A DNA stretch of 64,000 nucleotides. Source: Shewanella sediminis HAW-EB3. Its GTDB lineage: Bacteria > Pseudomonadota > Gammaproteobacteria > Enterobacterales > Shewanellaceae. Position 1 is the stretch's first letter. Every line of letters begins with the position of its first letter. The notes under the pieces were generated by a model, which was given only the letters and a program-made list of their open reading frames with translations, made no database searches and was not told the DNA's origin. Position numbers and translations under genes: made by a program. Shown here one piece after another: positions 51,711 to 59,995 of this stretch. Where the stretch lies: positions 1,550,001-1,614,000 of the forward strand of contig NC_009831.1 of NCBI RefSeq assembly GCF_000018025.1, in the 5' to 3' direction.

Positions 51711-53633
51711 CTATTCCGTTTTGTTCATCTCCTTTTCATAGTCTTTAGGCGGCGGCGTCCATCCGCGTTCGACTCTTGCCTGCTCATCGAAGTGATCACT
51801 CTTCATCGCTTTCGCTATGGCGGTTTCAAGTTCGATAAACAACTCTCTGAAGTGAGCGCTGTATTTGCTGTCTTCGGTTTTCTTTTTCCAGGACTCAAAC
51901 AGTGAATCTTTATAACAAAGTTCCAGCTCGCGTAGGGTGGCCTTCTTCTGTTCGGCTTTAAACGGATGAACCCCGAGGGAGATCAAGGCCTCTTTACCAA
52001 GCTCTAAGGCTGAATGGTAGGTTTCACTGATGATAAAGTCTGCCCCGGCATGTTTAAGTTCGAAGTGGTGCCCTCTGTCGAATGCACGGGCAAAAACCTT
52101 CACTTTCGGGTAGGTGTGCTTCACATATTTTGTCAGTTCTACCGCACGTTCATTGTTATCGATGGCGATGACCAGCATGGTGGCTTCTTCGATACCTGCG
52201 GTGTGGAGCAGATCTGGTTGAGTCGCATCACCATAGAAGCTCTTAACGTTAATCTTTTTAAGGTTTTCAACTTGAGATATCTGATGATCCAGTACCACAG
52301 TATCGATTTTATTGGCCCGTAAGAAACGATTCACCATCTGGCCGAAGCGGCCAATTCCTGCGATGATCACCGTTCCCTTTTCGGTGATCTCGTCGGTCTC
52401 TCGGTCATTTTCAAAATGTTCAAACCTTGGCACAATCACCTTATCGAAGAAGATAAACAGGCCAGGTGTGAGGAACATAGACAGGGCGACCACCAATGAG
52501 AGCATCTGGGCCAGATCGGTAGGGATCACGTGGTTTTGTACCGTGTAACTGAGCAGGACGAAACCAAACTCCCCGGCTTGAGCTAAGCTCAGGGCAAACA
52601 ACCAGCGATCGCTGTTTTTAATTCTGAATATGAGCGCTAACAGAAATAATACCAGGGCTTTTACCAGCATGACCCCGGCAGTGATCCCAAGCACGGGGCC
52701 GATATTATCGGCTAACACTCCAAAGTCGATGCCTGCGCCAACTGTGATAAAAAATAGTCCCAGCAATAAACCTTTAAAAGGTTCGATATTGGACTCAAGT
52801 TCATGACGAAATTCACTGTTAGCCAGTACCACACCGGCTAGAAATGTACCCAGAGCCGGGGATAGGCCAACTAAACTCATCAATGCTGCTATGCCGATAA
52901 CCAGCATAAGCGCAGTGGCGGTGAAAATTTCCCTCAGGCCCGAACTTGCGACATATCGAAACAGAGGACGACTGAGATAATGCCCACCGACAACAACGGC
53001 TGCGATGGCCAACATGACCACGATCCCATAAGCCCATCCAGGCAAACCGGCCACTAAAGAGAGCTCTTCATGCTGCTGCGCGGCTTGGCCAACTGCGGCT
53101 TGTGCCTGTTCGACCAACTCGGGTAGTGCCAATAGTGGAATGAGCGCCAGCATGGGGATCACGGCGATATCCTGGAACAGGAGAACCGAGAATGCATTCT
53201 TTCCTCCTTCGGTTTTTGACAGGCCTTTCTCGTTAAAGGTCTGCAGCACGATGGCGGTAGAAGACAGCGCGAAGATAAGGCCTACCGTTAGTGCGATGCT
53301 CCAGCTTAAGCCAAAGTAGATACCTGCTGCGGTAATGATTGCGGTCGTTAACCCTATCTGCAGGCCGCCTAAGCCGATAAGTTTATTACGCATATCCCAA
53401 AGCATTCGTGGCTCGAGTTCCAGTCCCACAAGGAATAGCATCATGACCACGCCAAATTCGGCAAAATGTTGCAAGGTATTGGTTTCACTGCCGACCAGAC
53501 CGATGATCGGACCGATAACCACTCCCGCCATCAGGTAACCCAGTACAGAGCCTAACCCAAAACGTTTGGCCAAAGGCACTGCGATAACCGCCGCGCAAAG
53601 GTAGATAAAAGCTTGAATAAAATAAGCTGTCAT
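51711..53633 (-). CDS. kefB: Monovalent cation:proton antiporter-2 (KefB/KefC-like) with TrkA-N domain
   Basis: 640 residues. About twelve membrane helices (LGYLMAGVVIGPIIGLV; FGVVMMLFLVGLELEPRMLW; LSPALGTFLAGVVLANSEFRHELESNIEPFKGLLLGLFF, the latter typical of CPA2) and a cytoplasmic RCK/TrkA-N domain (GTVIIAGIGRFGQMVNRFLRAN) with a GxGxxG NAD(P) site. Probably glutathione-gated K+/H+ exchange protecting against electrophiles. The neighbouring kefG-like gene is upstream in the same direction (27-bp gap), as in E. coli kefGB. ATG with AAGGGAACC upstream. Confidence 0.88.
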   Translation of the reverse strand: MTAYFIQAFIYLCAAVIAVPLAKRFGLGSVLGYLMAGVVIGPIIGLVGSETNTLQHFAEFGVVMMLFLVGLELEPRMLWDMRNKLIGLGGLQIGLTTAIITAAGIYFGLSWSIALTVGLIFALSSTAIVLQTFNEKGLSKTEGGKNAFSVLLFQDIAVIPMLALIPLLALPELVEQAQAAVGQAAQQHEELSLVAGLPGWAYGIVVMLAIAAVVVGGHYLSRPLFRYVASSGLREIFTATALMLVIGIAALMSLVGLSPALGTFLAGVVLANSEFRHELESNIEPFKGLLLGLFFITVGAGIDFGVLADNIGPVLGITAGVMLVKALVLFLLALIFRIKNSDRWLFALSLAQAGEFGFVLLSYTVQNHVIPTDLAQMLSLVVALSMFLTPGLFIFFDKVIVPRFEHFENDRETDEITEKGTVIIAGIGRFGQMVNRFLRANKIDTVVLDHQISQVENLKKINVKSFYGDATQPDLLHTAGIEEATMLVIAIDNNERAVELTKYVKHTYPKVKVFARAFDRGHHFELKHAGADFIISETYHSALELGKEALISLGVHPFKAEQKKATLRELELCYKDSLFESWKKKTEDSKYSAHFRELFIELETAIAKAMKSDHFDEQARVERGWTPPPKDYEKEMNKTE

Positions 53634-53660
53634 TAGGTTCCCTTAGTCTAAACTTTGCAA

Positions 53661-54278
53661 TTAAGCGTTAAATGAGCCAGATAATTTGGTGTTTAATACG
53701 GGCAATGCTCTTGACGTTTCAACATCTAAATTATCTTCAGCCAATGCGGTTAACAGATGACGAAAACTCTCGATATGGGCATTTACGCGGTTCTCTTCTA
53801 CCGCATTTCTGGCGCTAAACAGTACGAAGGGGGGGAGATAATTCATCCCCGTTAATGACGCTGTTTGCTCCAGTGGCTGGAGTAGCTCCCGGACAGTGAA
53901 ATGGTTGTAGCCCGCTTGCTGGTAGGCAGCCTCTGAGCCGCCGGCAGTGACGGCACACAGAAACGTCTTCCCCTCTAATGCATGACCGTTGGCGCCGTAG
54001 GCGAAACCATATTCAAGCACCAGATCTTGCCACTGCTTTAATATTGCGGGAGTGGAATACCAATAGAGTGGAAACATAAAGATAATGACATCATGTTCGC
54101 GCAGTCTCTGCTGCTCTTTGTCGATATTGATATGAAATGTGGGGTATTCCCGATAGAGATCGACAGCCGTCACATCGCCGTGTTGCTGGCAATCGGTAAA
54201 AAGTGGCTTGTTGACCTCTGAGCGCTCTTGAGCCGGATGCGCAAACAGCACTAAGATTTTCTTCTTGTCCTCGGACAT
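53661..54278 (-). CDS. kefG: KefF/KefG-type ancillary NAD(P)H oxidoreductase
   Basis: 205 residues of the flavodoxin-like quinone reductase family: KKILVLFAHPAQERSEVNKPLF, DVIIFMFPLYWYSTPAILKQWQDLVLEYGFAYG and FLCAVTAGGSEAAYQ (phosphate/FMN contacts). It is the first gene before the kefB-like antiporter, so it probably activates that channel. ATG with AAGGATCCG upstream. The symbol follows the E. coli arrangement; KefF is the other possibility. Confidence 0.85.
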   Translation of the reverse strand: MSEDKKKILVLFAHPAQERSEVNKPLFTDCQQHGDVTAVDLYREYPTFHINIDKEQQRLREHDVIIFMFPLYWYSTPAILKQWQDLVLEYGFAYGANGHALEGKTFLCAVTAGGSEAAYQQAGYNHFTVRELLQPLEQTASLTGMNYLPPFVLFSARNAVEENRVNAHIESFRHLLTALAEDNLDVETSRALPVLNTKLSGSFNA

Positions 54279-54434
54279 AACGGATCCTTGTAAACGAGTG
54301 TGTCACTCATTTTAGTAATTTATCATAGGTTCCTTTTAGCAATAACTAGTTTATGGATCTTATCTGCCAGAACTCTTATCAAGAGTTTGATTTCCAATGT
54401 TTGATTTGTTGACTCTACCTGAACAGGCAGAGCG

Positions 54435-54611
54435 CTACTCTCCGAGCTGAAGCATCTCACTTCGATAGATATCTACCGAACTGTCGGCATCGATTCCGAT
54501 TCGATTGTCGGCGTAGATATTAATCTCTATGTCTTTTAAGGGCTTACCATTTTCATCATAGACATTGGTTATGATAACTGAAGTGTTCGTCTTTCTCGTA
54601 AGAATAAGCAT
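54435..54611 (-). CDS. Divergent CsrA-like protein (second paralogue)
   Basis: 58 residues from the ATG at 54611, with GGAGG 4 bases upstream; a longer frame starts at 54635. MLILTRKTNTSVII aligns with the CsrA N-terminus ([14 protein letters not shown]); then an ENGKPLKD insertion; then NRIGIDADSSVDIYRSEML aligns with [19 protein letters not shown]. Arg6 and the Arg of the V-x-R core are kept, Arg7 is Lys and the GxxAPxxV motif is altered. Likely an RNA-binding CsrA-fold protein with changed specificity, or a partner of CsrA. A canonical csrA lies at 18610. Confidence 0.75.
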   Translation of the reverse strand: MLILTRKTNTSVIITNVYDENGKPLKDIEINIYADNRIGIDADSSVDIYRSEMLQLGE

Positions 54612-54796
54612 ATGACCTCCCTGTGCATACTTCACTGTCTTCTAGGTGTAGCAGTGAAATCGTCAATGTTCAATGTGAAAATGTTTGATACGTGTCATGA
54701 AGCAAGCATAGCCGGGACGGGCTGGCTGTTGTGAATTGGCTCTATATGATATAGTGCCGCCCATTATTGAGACCCGTTTAGCTTGAAGAGAAAGAG

Positions 54797-55375
54797 ATGA
54801 CTAAAGAACTATTAAGCCGCTGTGGTGGCAAGTGTGAATTATGTGGTAGCGAATCAAACTTAGCTGCCTTTGAGCTGCCAGAGTCTAAGGGTTACGGTGA
54901 TGCGCGAATCATGATTTGTGACACTTGTACTGGTCAGATCAAAACTCCTGCAACTATCGATATGAACCACTGGCGTTGTCTCAACGACAGCATGTGGAGT
55001 CAGGTGCCAGCCGTTCAAGTCATGGCTTACCGTATGTTAAAGCAGATCAGTGCTGAAGCATGGGCGCGCGATCTGCTTGATATGCTTTATCTCGATGAAG
55101 ATATGCAAGCGTGGGCTGAAGCGGGAATCGAAGAGGTCGATGAAGATTTTGTACCTCACAAAGACAGTAATGGCGCAATCTTAGAGGCGGGTGATAACGT
55201 CGTTATCATTAAAGATCTTAACGTTAAGGGCACTACCTTTACCGCTAAGCGCGGCACAACCGTTCGCGGTATCTCTTTGACGAATAACCCTGAGCATATC
55301 GAAGGTCGTGTAAACGGTACTCGTATCGTTATCTTGACCTGCTTCGTTAAGAAGGTTATGCCAAGCGAAGAGTAA
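54797..55375 (+). CDS. PhnA/YjdM-family zinc-ribbon protein
   Basis: 192 residues. N-terminal zinc ribbon (RCGGKCELCGSESNLAAFEL ... MICDTCTGQI) and a C-terminal PhnA domain with DSNGAILEAGDNVVIIKDL and NVKGTTFTAKRGTTVRGISL then EHIEGRVNGTRIVILTCFVKK. The family is named after phnA but has no role in phosphonate breakdown; the true function is unknown. ATG with AGAGAAAGAG upstream. Single gene. Confidence 0.9.
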   Translation: MTKELLSRCGGKCELCGSESNLAAFELPESKGYGDARIMICDTCTGQIKTPATIDMNHWRCLNDSMWSQVPAVQVMAYRMLKQISAEAWARDLLDMLYLDEDMQAWAEAGIEEVDEDFVPHKDSNGAILEAGDNVVIIKDLNVKGTTFTAKRGTTVRGISLTNNPEHIEGRVNGTRIVILTCFVKKVMPSEE

Positions 55376-55400
55376 GTCGGACGAATACTCGATTGACTTT

Positions 55401-55445
55401 AAAGCCGCCGTTATCTCACCGATTTCGGTGGCTTTATCATTTCTG
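55401..55445 (+). terminator. Terminator after the PhnA gene
   Basis: AAAGCCGCC and GGTGGCTTT (one G-T) with a long loop. No long T run, so efficiency is uncertain. Confidence 0.5.
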
Positions 55446-55516
55446 TCGCTTGGGTATATATTAATCAATAGCTTAAGTTAACTCGCATTCGTGAACGTGC
55501 ACTTTAGGAGATAAGT

Positions 55517-55969
55517 ATGAAGATTTGGGTCGATGCAGATGCTTGCCCTGGGGTAATTAAAGAGATCTTGTTTAGGGTTGCGGACAGGGCGAAAGTCGAG
55601 GTCACATTAGTGGCTAACCACTCCATGCGTATTCCACCATCTCGTTTTATCAAGATGGTGACGGTTCCTTCGGGCTTCGATGTGGCCGATGATGAGATCG
55701 TGAAGCGTCTCGACGCCGGAGATCTGGTTATCACAGCCGATATTCCACTCGCATCGGAAGTGATAGATAAAGGCGGCATTGCCCTGAACCCCCGCGGTGA
55801 GCTCTATACCGTGCAGAACATAAAGTCGATTCTGAATATGCGGGACTTTATGGATACCATGCGCGCCAGCGGGGTTCAAACCGGAGGGCCAGCTGCGATA
55901 GGGGCGAGTGAGAAGCAAGCCTTTGGTAATCAGTTAGATCGCTTTGTCACAAAATATCATAAGCTGTAA
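55517..55969 (+). CDS. yaiI: YaiI/YqxD-family protein (UPF0178)
   Basis: 150 residues. [20 protein letters not shown] is the family hallmark: Asp-x-Asp-Ala-Cys-Pro of a PIN-like fold, and [17 protein letters not shown] and [10 protein letters not shown] are conserved too, with [20 protein letters not shown] at the end. Probable nuclease-like or nucleotide-binding fold of unknown role. ATG with TTAGGAGATAAG upstream. Ends at the heptamer repeat region. Confidence 0.92.
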   Translation: MKIWVDADACPGVIKEILFRVADRAKVEVTLVANHSMRIPPSRFIKMVTVPSGFDVADDEIVKRLDAGDLVITADIPLASEVIDKGGIALNPRGELYTVQNIKSILNMRDFMDTMRASGVQTGGPAAIGASEKQAFGNQLDRFVTKYHKL

Positions 55970-55971
55970 GT

Positions 55972-56006
55972 TACGGGCTACGGGCTACGGGCTACGGGCT
56001 ACGGGC
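55972..56006 (+). repeat. Heptamer array 1: TACGGGC x5
   Basis: Five exact tandem copies followed by a degenerate one (TACGAGT). It starts two bases after the yaiI stop codon. Confidence 0.95.
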
Positions 56007-56033
56007 TACGAGTTTCGGGCGACGGTGATCCAT

Positions 56034-56057
56034 GTAGGAGCGGCTTTAGCCGCGAAT
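56034..56057. repeat. REP-like palindrome
   Basis: GTAGGAGCGGCTTTAGCCGC then GAAT. The core GCGGCTTTAGCCGC (56040-56053) is palindromic and the GTAGGAGCGG...CCGCGAA frame resembles REP elements of the type dispersed in Pseudomonas. Confidence 0.75.
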
Positions 56058-56081
56058 GTTTCAGGGCACGAGTCACGAGGA

Positions 56082-56102
56082 TTCGAGCTTCGAGCTTCGA
56101 GC
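56082..56102 (+). repeat. Heptamer array 2: TTCGAGC x3
   Basis: Three exact copies in tandem, a different unit from array 1 but the same length of 7. Confidence 0.95.
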
Positions 56103-56135
56103 ATATTACGCAGAACTCAGAATCTGATGTGACCG

Positions 56136-56156
56136 CCTAGAACCTAGAACCTAGAA
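56136..56156 (+). repeat. Heptamer array 3: CCTAGAA x3
   Basis: Three exact tandem copies, unit length 7. Confidence 0.95.
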
Positions 56157-56192
56157 CTTATCTTTCCTCTCTTTGACTTGTCGTTATTGATA

Positions 56193-56220
56193 CTTCCTGC
56201 TTCCTGCTTCCTACTTCCTA
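56193..56220 (+). repeat. Heptamer array 4: CTTCCTG/CTTCCTA x4
   Basis: Two CTTCCTG followed by two CTTCCTA, unit length 7, 177 bp before psuK. Confidence 0.95.
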
Positions 56221-56266
56221 CCGTGACGCAGCGATAATTTAGCGTTGACTGAACTGTTGTTAGTTC

Positions 56267-56300
56267 ACATTTTTTACCTGGAAATTACATTTTTTACTTG
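56267..56300 (+). promoter_or_regulatory. 20-bp-spaced direct repeat upstream of psuK
   Basis: ACATTTTTTACCTG (56267) and ACATTTTTTACTTG (56287): 13 of 14 identical, spaced exactly two helical turns apart, as expected for a tandem regulator site. Confidence 0.55.
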
Positions 56301-56355
56301 AACTTTGCCTTTATTGAGCATACTTTAGGTTCAAGCTTAAACTTAAGTTTGGTAT

Positions 56356-56375
56356 CCAAACAAATGTTTGTTTGG
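56356..56375. promoter_or_regulatory. Perfect palindrome just upstream of psuK
   Basis: CCAAACAAA-TG-TTTGTTTGG, 9-bp arms, ending 21 bp before the psuK start. A second palindrome AAACTTAAGTTT is at 56339-56350. Placed to act as an operator, perhaps for the HTH carried by PsuK itself. Confidence 0.7.
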
Positions 56376-56396
56376 CGTGTAACCTGGATAATAAAG

Positions 56397-57488
56397 ATGA
56401 CAGAACGCGAACTAGAGATACTGGCACTACTTAAACAAGACCCACTTATCGCGCAACAGAGCTTAGCCGATCAGTTAGGCATAAGCCGTTCCGCCGTTGC
56501 CGGGCATATCATGAACCTCACCAATAAAGGCGTCATTCGGGGAAAAGGTTATATCTTAGCCGAATCCCGATATGCGGTTGTTATCGGCGGGGCTAATATG
56601 GATATTCTTGGCCGTCCATTAAATTCATTGCAGGTCGGTGATTCAAACCCGGGCAGTGTGAGCTGCTCTCCCGGAGGCGTCGGGCGTAATATCGCCGAGA
56701 ACTTAGCAAGGTTAGGTTCCGAGACGCGGCTGATCAGTGCCGTAGGTAAAGATACTTATGGGCAGATGATCGTGAGTCAATGCCAGCAAGCTGGTATCGA
56801 TATGAAAGGCTGCTTGCAGCTCAATGATGTGAATACTTCCACCTATCTTTCTGTGCTCGATGGCGACAGCGACATGCATGTTGCTATTAATGACATGGCA
56901 ATCCTGGATCGTTTGAGTGTCGAGGTTCTCAAGGAGAAGGAGGAGCTGTTAAGACGCGCAGATCTTATTATTTTGGATGCAAACCTGTCAGCAGAATCAC
57001 TGGAATACCTGCTCAATAACTTCTCCGACAGACCCATATTTGTGGATACCGTCTCCTGTGTTAAGGCTAAGAAAATAAAGCCATTTCTAAGTTCGGTACA
57101 CACGTTAAAACCCAATCTTAAAGAGGCCGAGCAGCTCTCAGGGATCATCATTGAAGACTATAGTGAGCTACCCGGTTTAGCTAACTGGTTCCATAACCAG
57201 GGGGTTAAGCGCATCTTCCTAAGTCTTGGCAGTGATGGTGTGTTTTACAGTGATGAAGGTGCTCAAGCGCTTATCCCAGCCATCCCGGTCGCCATGGTTA
57301 ATGCGAACGGGGCCGGTGATGCGTTCCTTGCAGGCCTCGCTCATGGCTGGATCCAGGAGTGGAGCATAGAGCACTCAACCAAATTTGCTATGGCCGCAGC
57401 AGTCGTGGCGCTGTCACACCTTGCGACCATTAATCCAAATATGTCAGAAATATCAGTAAACCGAATTATCAAGGAGTTAACATGTTAG
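56397..57488 (+). CDS. psuK: Pseudouridine kinase (PfkB family) with N-terminal HTH domain
   Basis: 363 residues from the ATG at 56397; the open frame runs further upstream but would include the palindrome. N-terminal winged HTH (residues ~1-55: ELEILALLKQDPLIAQQSLAD, LGISRSAVAGHIMNLTNKGV) precedes the PfkB kinase (VVIGGANMDILGRP; CSPGGVGRNIAENLARLG; catalytic NANGAGDAFLAGL with the Asp base). The HTH-PfkB form is common for pseudouridine kinases next to psuG, which overlaps by 7 bp here. Phosphorylates pseudouridine for cleavage by PsuG. Confidence 0.92.
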   Translation: MTERELEILALLKQDPLIAQQSLADQLGISRSAVAGHIMNLTNKGVIRGKGYILAESRYAVVIGGANMDILGRPLNSLQVGDSNPGSVSCSPGGVGRNIAENLARLGSETRLISAVGKDTYGQMIVSQCQQAGIDMKGCLQLNDVNTSTYLSVLDGDSDMHVAINDMAILDRLSVEVLKEKEELLRRADLIILDANLSAESLEYLLNNFSDRPIFVDTVSCVKAKKIKPFLSSVHTLKPNLKEAEQLSGIIIEDYSELPGLANWFHNQGVKRIFLSLGSDGVFYSDEGAQALIPAIPVAMVNANGAGDAFLAGLAHGWIQEWSIEHSTKFAMAAAVVALSHLATINPNMSEISVNRIIKELTC

Positions 57489-58396
57489 AGCAGTACCTAG
57501 ATATTAATCCAGAAGTCGCCGCGGCAATTGCAGCAGGAAAGCCAGTTGTTGCACTGGAATCTACGATTATTTCACACGGAATGCCTTATCCGCAAAACGT
57601 GGAAACGGCCCTGAAGGTTGAGCAGATTATTCGTGATAATGGCGCGATCCCTGCGACGATAGCCATCTTGAAGGGACGATTGAAAGTGGGCATGACTCAT
57701 GAAGAGATCGAATATTTAGGTAAGGCAGGTTTAGATGTCATTAAGACCAGTCGCCGCGATATCCCCTTTATTGTCGCTAAGCAGGTAGATGGTGCGACTA
57801 CAGTGGCCTCGACCATGATTTTGGCGCAGATGGCGGGTATCAAGGTATTTGCTACAGGCGGTATCGGTGGTGTTCACCGTGGTGCACAACAGACATTTGA
57901 TATCTCGGCCGATCTTCAAGAGTTAGCTAATACCGATGTGGCGGTTATCTGTGCAGGTGCTAAATCTATTTTGGATATCGGCCTGACTCTGGAGTATCTG
58001 GAGACTCAGGGCGTGCCGGTTATCGGTCATCAAACTGATACTCTGCCCGCTTTCTATACCCGTGAAAGCGAGTTTGGTGTCGACTACAGACTGGATACCG
58101 CCGAGCAGATCGCGACGGCGATGAAAGCCAAGTGGGAGATGGGATTAAAAGGTGGCGTTGTCGTTGCAAACCCAATACCGGAAGAGTATCAGCTTGATCG
58201 CGCCATGATCGATGAGGTGATCATCAATGCCGTTGCCGAGATGGACAGCAAAGGGATATCGGGTAAAGAGTCGACACCTTTCTTACTGGCTAAAGTTGCA
58301 GAAAAAACAGAAGGCACCAGCCTGAAAGCCAACATCGAGCTTGTGTTTAACAACGCCAAGTTGGCGGCCGGAATTGCTGTTGAGTATGCGAAGTAA
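57482..58396 (+). CDS. psuG: Pseudouridine-5'-phosphate glycosidase
   Basis: 304 residues. PVVALESTIISHGMPYPQNVETA opens the family; KTSRRDIPFIVAKQVDGATTVASTMILAQMAGIKVFATGGIGGVHRG carries the catalytic Lys and the GGIGGVHRG loop, followed by DVAVICAGAKSILDI and PVIGHQTDTLPAFYTRESEF. It cleaves pseudouridine 5'-phosphate into uracil and ribose 5-phosphate. AAGGAG lies 6 bases before the ATG, overlapping the end of psuK. Ends with a strong terminator. Confidence 0.97.
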   Translation: MLEQYLDINPEVAAAIAAGKPVVALESTIISHGMPYPQNVETALKVEQIIRDNGAIPATIAILKGRLKVGMTHEEIEYLGKAGLDVIKTSRRDIPFIVAKQVDGATTVASTMILAQMAGIKVFATGGIGGVHRGAQQTFDISADLQELANTDVAVICAGAKSILDIGLTLEYLETQGVPVIGHQTDTLPAFYTRESEFGVDYRLDTAEQIATAMKAKWEMGLKGGVVVANPIPEEYQLDRAMIDEVIINAVAEMDSKGISGKESTPFLLAKVAEKTEGTSLKANIELVFNNAKLAAGIAVEYAK

Positions 58397-58439
58397 GTAG
58401 CAAAATGTCTGTTTAATTCAGACTTTTTTTGCAAAAGAG

Positions 58440-58464
58440 AAGGCGCCTGAGGGCGCCTTTTTTC
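58440..58464 (+). terminator. Terminator of psuKG
   Basis: AAGGCGCC and GGCGCCTT, 4-base loop, followed by T. Confidence 0.92.
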
Positions 58465-58662
58465 TGCTCAGTTTTTGAATTACTGAGTTAAGCCTAATCT
58501 GAATTTTTGGGGAAAAGTGAAAATAGGAGAGGGATATTTCAATTTATCAGTAATGAGCGGAGCGTCAATTCTGTCCTTAAAGAGAATGTATTCGGTTGAA
58601 TATTCAATTCTTGTCTAGGATTAGTGTACAGGTATTAACCGCGCCTGGCGGAGATAACACTG

Positions 58663-59946
58663 ATGAAGCTACATTGGCAGATCTTGATTGCCATCTTACT
58701 GGCTATCTTAGTCGGTATTATGACAGTCCCCGAAAGTGCGATTTATGAAATTTATGATTTCATCGGCACTATGTTTCTCAATGCCCTCAAGATGGTAATC
58801 GTGCCTCTGATCATGTCATCCATTATCTCGAGTATGGCTGGTCTCAATCATGGCGATAGTTTAGGGAGACTCGGGCTAAAGACAATGGCTTATTACACCA
58901 TGACCAGTCTGTTAGCCATCTTAATAGGCTTGACCTTAGTCAATATTACTCTGCCGGGGATTATCGATGGGCAACCCGCTGGTGATTTGCTCAACCTCAA
59001 TACTAACAGCGCTGAGGTTGCGTCGACACTAAGTCAGGTTGAGGGGCGAGGGAGTAAAGATCTGGTTGAGATCTTTGTCAGAATGATCCCGACCAATATT
59101 GTAGAGGCGGCAAGTGAAGGTCAGATGTTAGGCCTTATTTTTTTCAGTCTACTGTTTGGTTTCTTTATGGGGCGCGTCGAGGGGCGCAGGGGAGAGGTAC
59201 TACGGGACTTTTGGAAAGGCGTCGCGAAAACGATGGTGCTTATTACTCAGTTTGTCCTTAAGTTTGCTCCTCTGGGAATATTTGCATTGATAGCAAAGAC
59301 GGTGAGTGCAACAGGCTTTAATGCTTTTGAGCCTATGTTGGTATTTCTGTTTACGGTCATCATCTCCCTGGCGCTGCACGCGTTTATTGTTTTACCTCTG
59401 CTGCTTAAATTCGTCGGCAGAGTAAGCCCCATAAAGCAGATTGTGGCTATGTCTCCGGCGATGTTAATGGCGTTTTCAACGGCCTCCTCTTCTGCGACTC
59501 TGCCATTGACCATGCAGTGCATACAAAAGCGAGCCGGAGTATCGAGAAAAACCGCAAGCTTTGTTTTACCTTTGGGGGCTACGGTCAATATGGACGGCAC
59601 GGCGCTTTATGAGTGTGTGGCCGCGATGTTTATTGCCCAAGCCTATGGTTTGGAGCTCGGGTTTATCACCCAATTTACCATTGTGTTAGTGGCTCTGCTC
59701 ACTTCAATTGGGGTCGCGGGTATTCCGGCTGCCAGCCTGGTGGCCATTACCGTGATTTTAGGGGCAATAGGTTTACCTCTTGAAGCGATAGGTTTACTGC
59801 TGGTGACTGATAGAATACTGGATATGCTACGAACATCGGTAAATGTATTCAGTGATGCGTGTGGAACCGTGATAATCGCAAAATCAGAGGGGGAGAGCTG
59901 GGTGCTCAATCAAGACAGTGAAGTGGTCGAGGCTGTGGGAGATTGA
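58663..59946 (+). CDS. DAACS-family dicarboxylate/amino acid:cation symporter
   Basis: 427 residues. LKMVIVPLIMSSIISSMAGL, AFSTASSSATLPLTMQC (HP1 serine loop), LPLGATVNMDGTALYECVAAMFIAQ (family N-M-D-G-T motif) and LLVTDRILDMLRTSVNVFSDA mark a GltP/GltT-type symporter, more canonical than the paralogue at 26280. Substrate likely glutamate/aspartate or a dicarboxylate. ATG start preceded by GGAGATAACACTG. It is not obviously part of the pseudouridine operon (terminator and 266-bp gap). Confidence 0.93.
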   Translation: MKLHWQILIAILLAILVGIMTVPESAIYEIYDFIGTMFLNALKMVIVPLIMSSIISSMAGLNHGDSLGRLGLKTMAYYTMTSLLAILIGLTLVNITLPGIIDGQPAGDLLNLNTNSAEVASTLSQVEGRGSKDLVEIFVRMIPTNIVEAASEGQMLGLIFFSLLFGFFMGRVEGRRGEVLRDFWKGVAKTMVLITQFVLKFAPLGIFALIAKTVSATGFNAFEPMLVFLFTVIISLALHAFIVLPLLLKFVGRVSPIKQIVAMSPAMLMAFSTASSSATLPLTMQCIQKRAGVSRKTASFVLPLGATVNMDGTALYECVAAMFIAQAYGLELGFITQFTIVLVALLTSIGVAGIPAASLVAITVILGAIGLPLEAIGLLLVTDRILDMLRTSVNVFSDACGTVIIAKSEGESWVLNQDSEVVEAVGD

Positions 59947-59947
59947 C

Positions 59948-59983
59948 CGCGACTTATTCTTTAGGAGAAGACGATAAGTCGCG
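59948..59983. terminator. Hairpin between convergent genes
   Basis: CGCGACTTAT and ATAAGTCGCG, perfect 10-bp stem with 16-base loop. Confidence 0.7.
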
Positions 59984-59995
59984 AGAACAGTGTAT

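Noticed and set aside
55944..56132. 62-residue frame over the heptamer arrays
   Set aside because: It is a translation of TACGGGC repeats (RATGYGLRATGY) and overlaps the end of yaiI.
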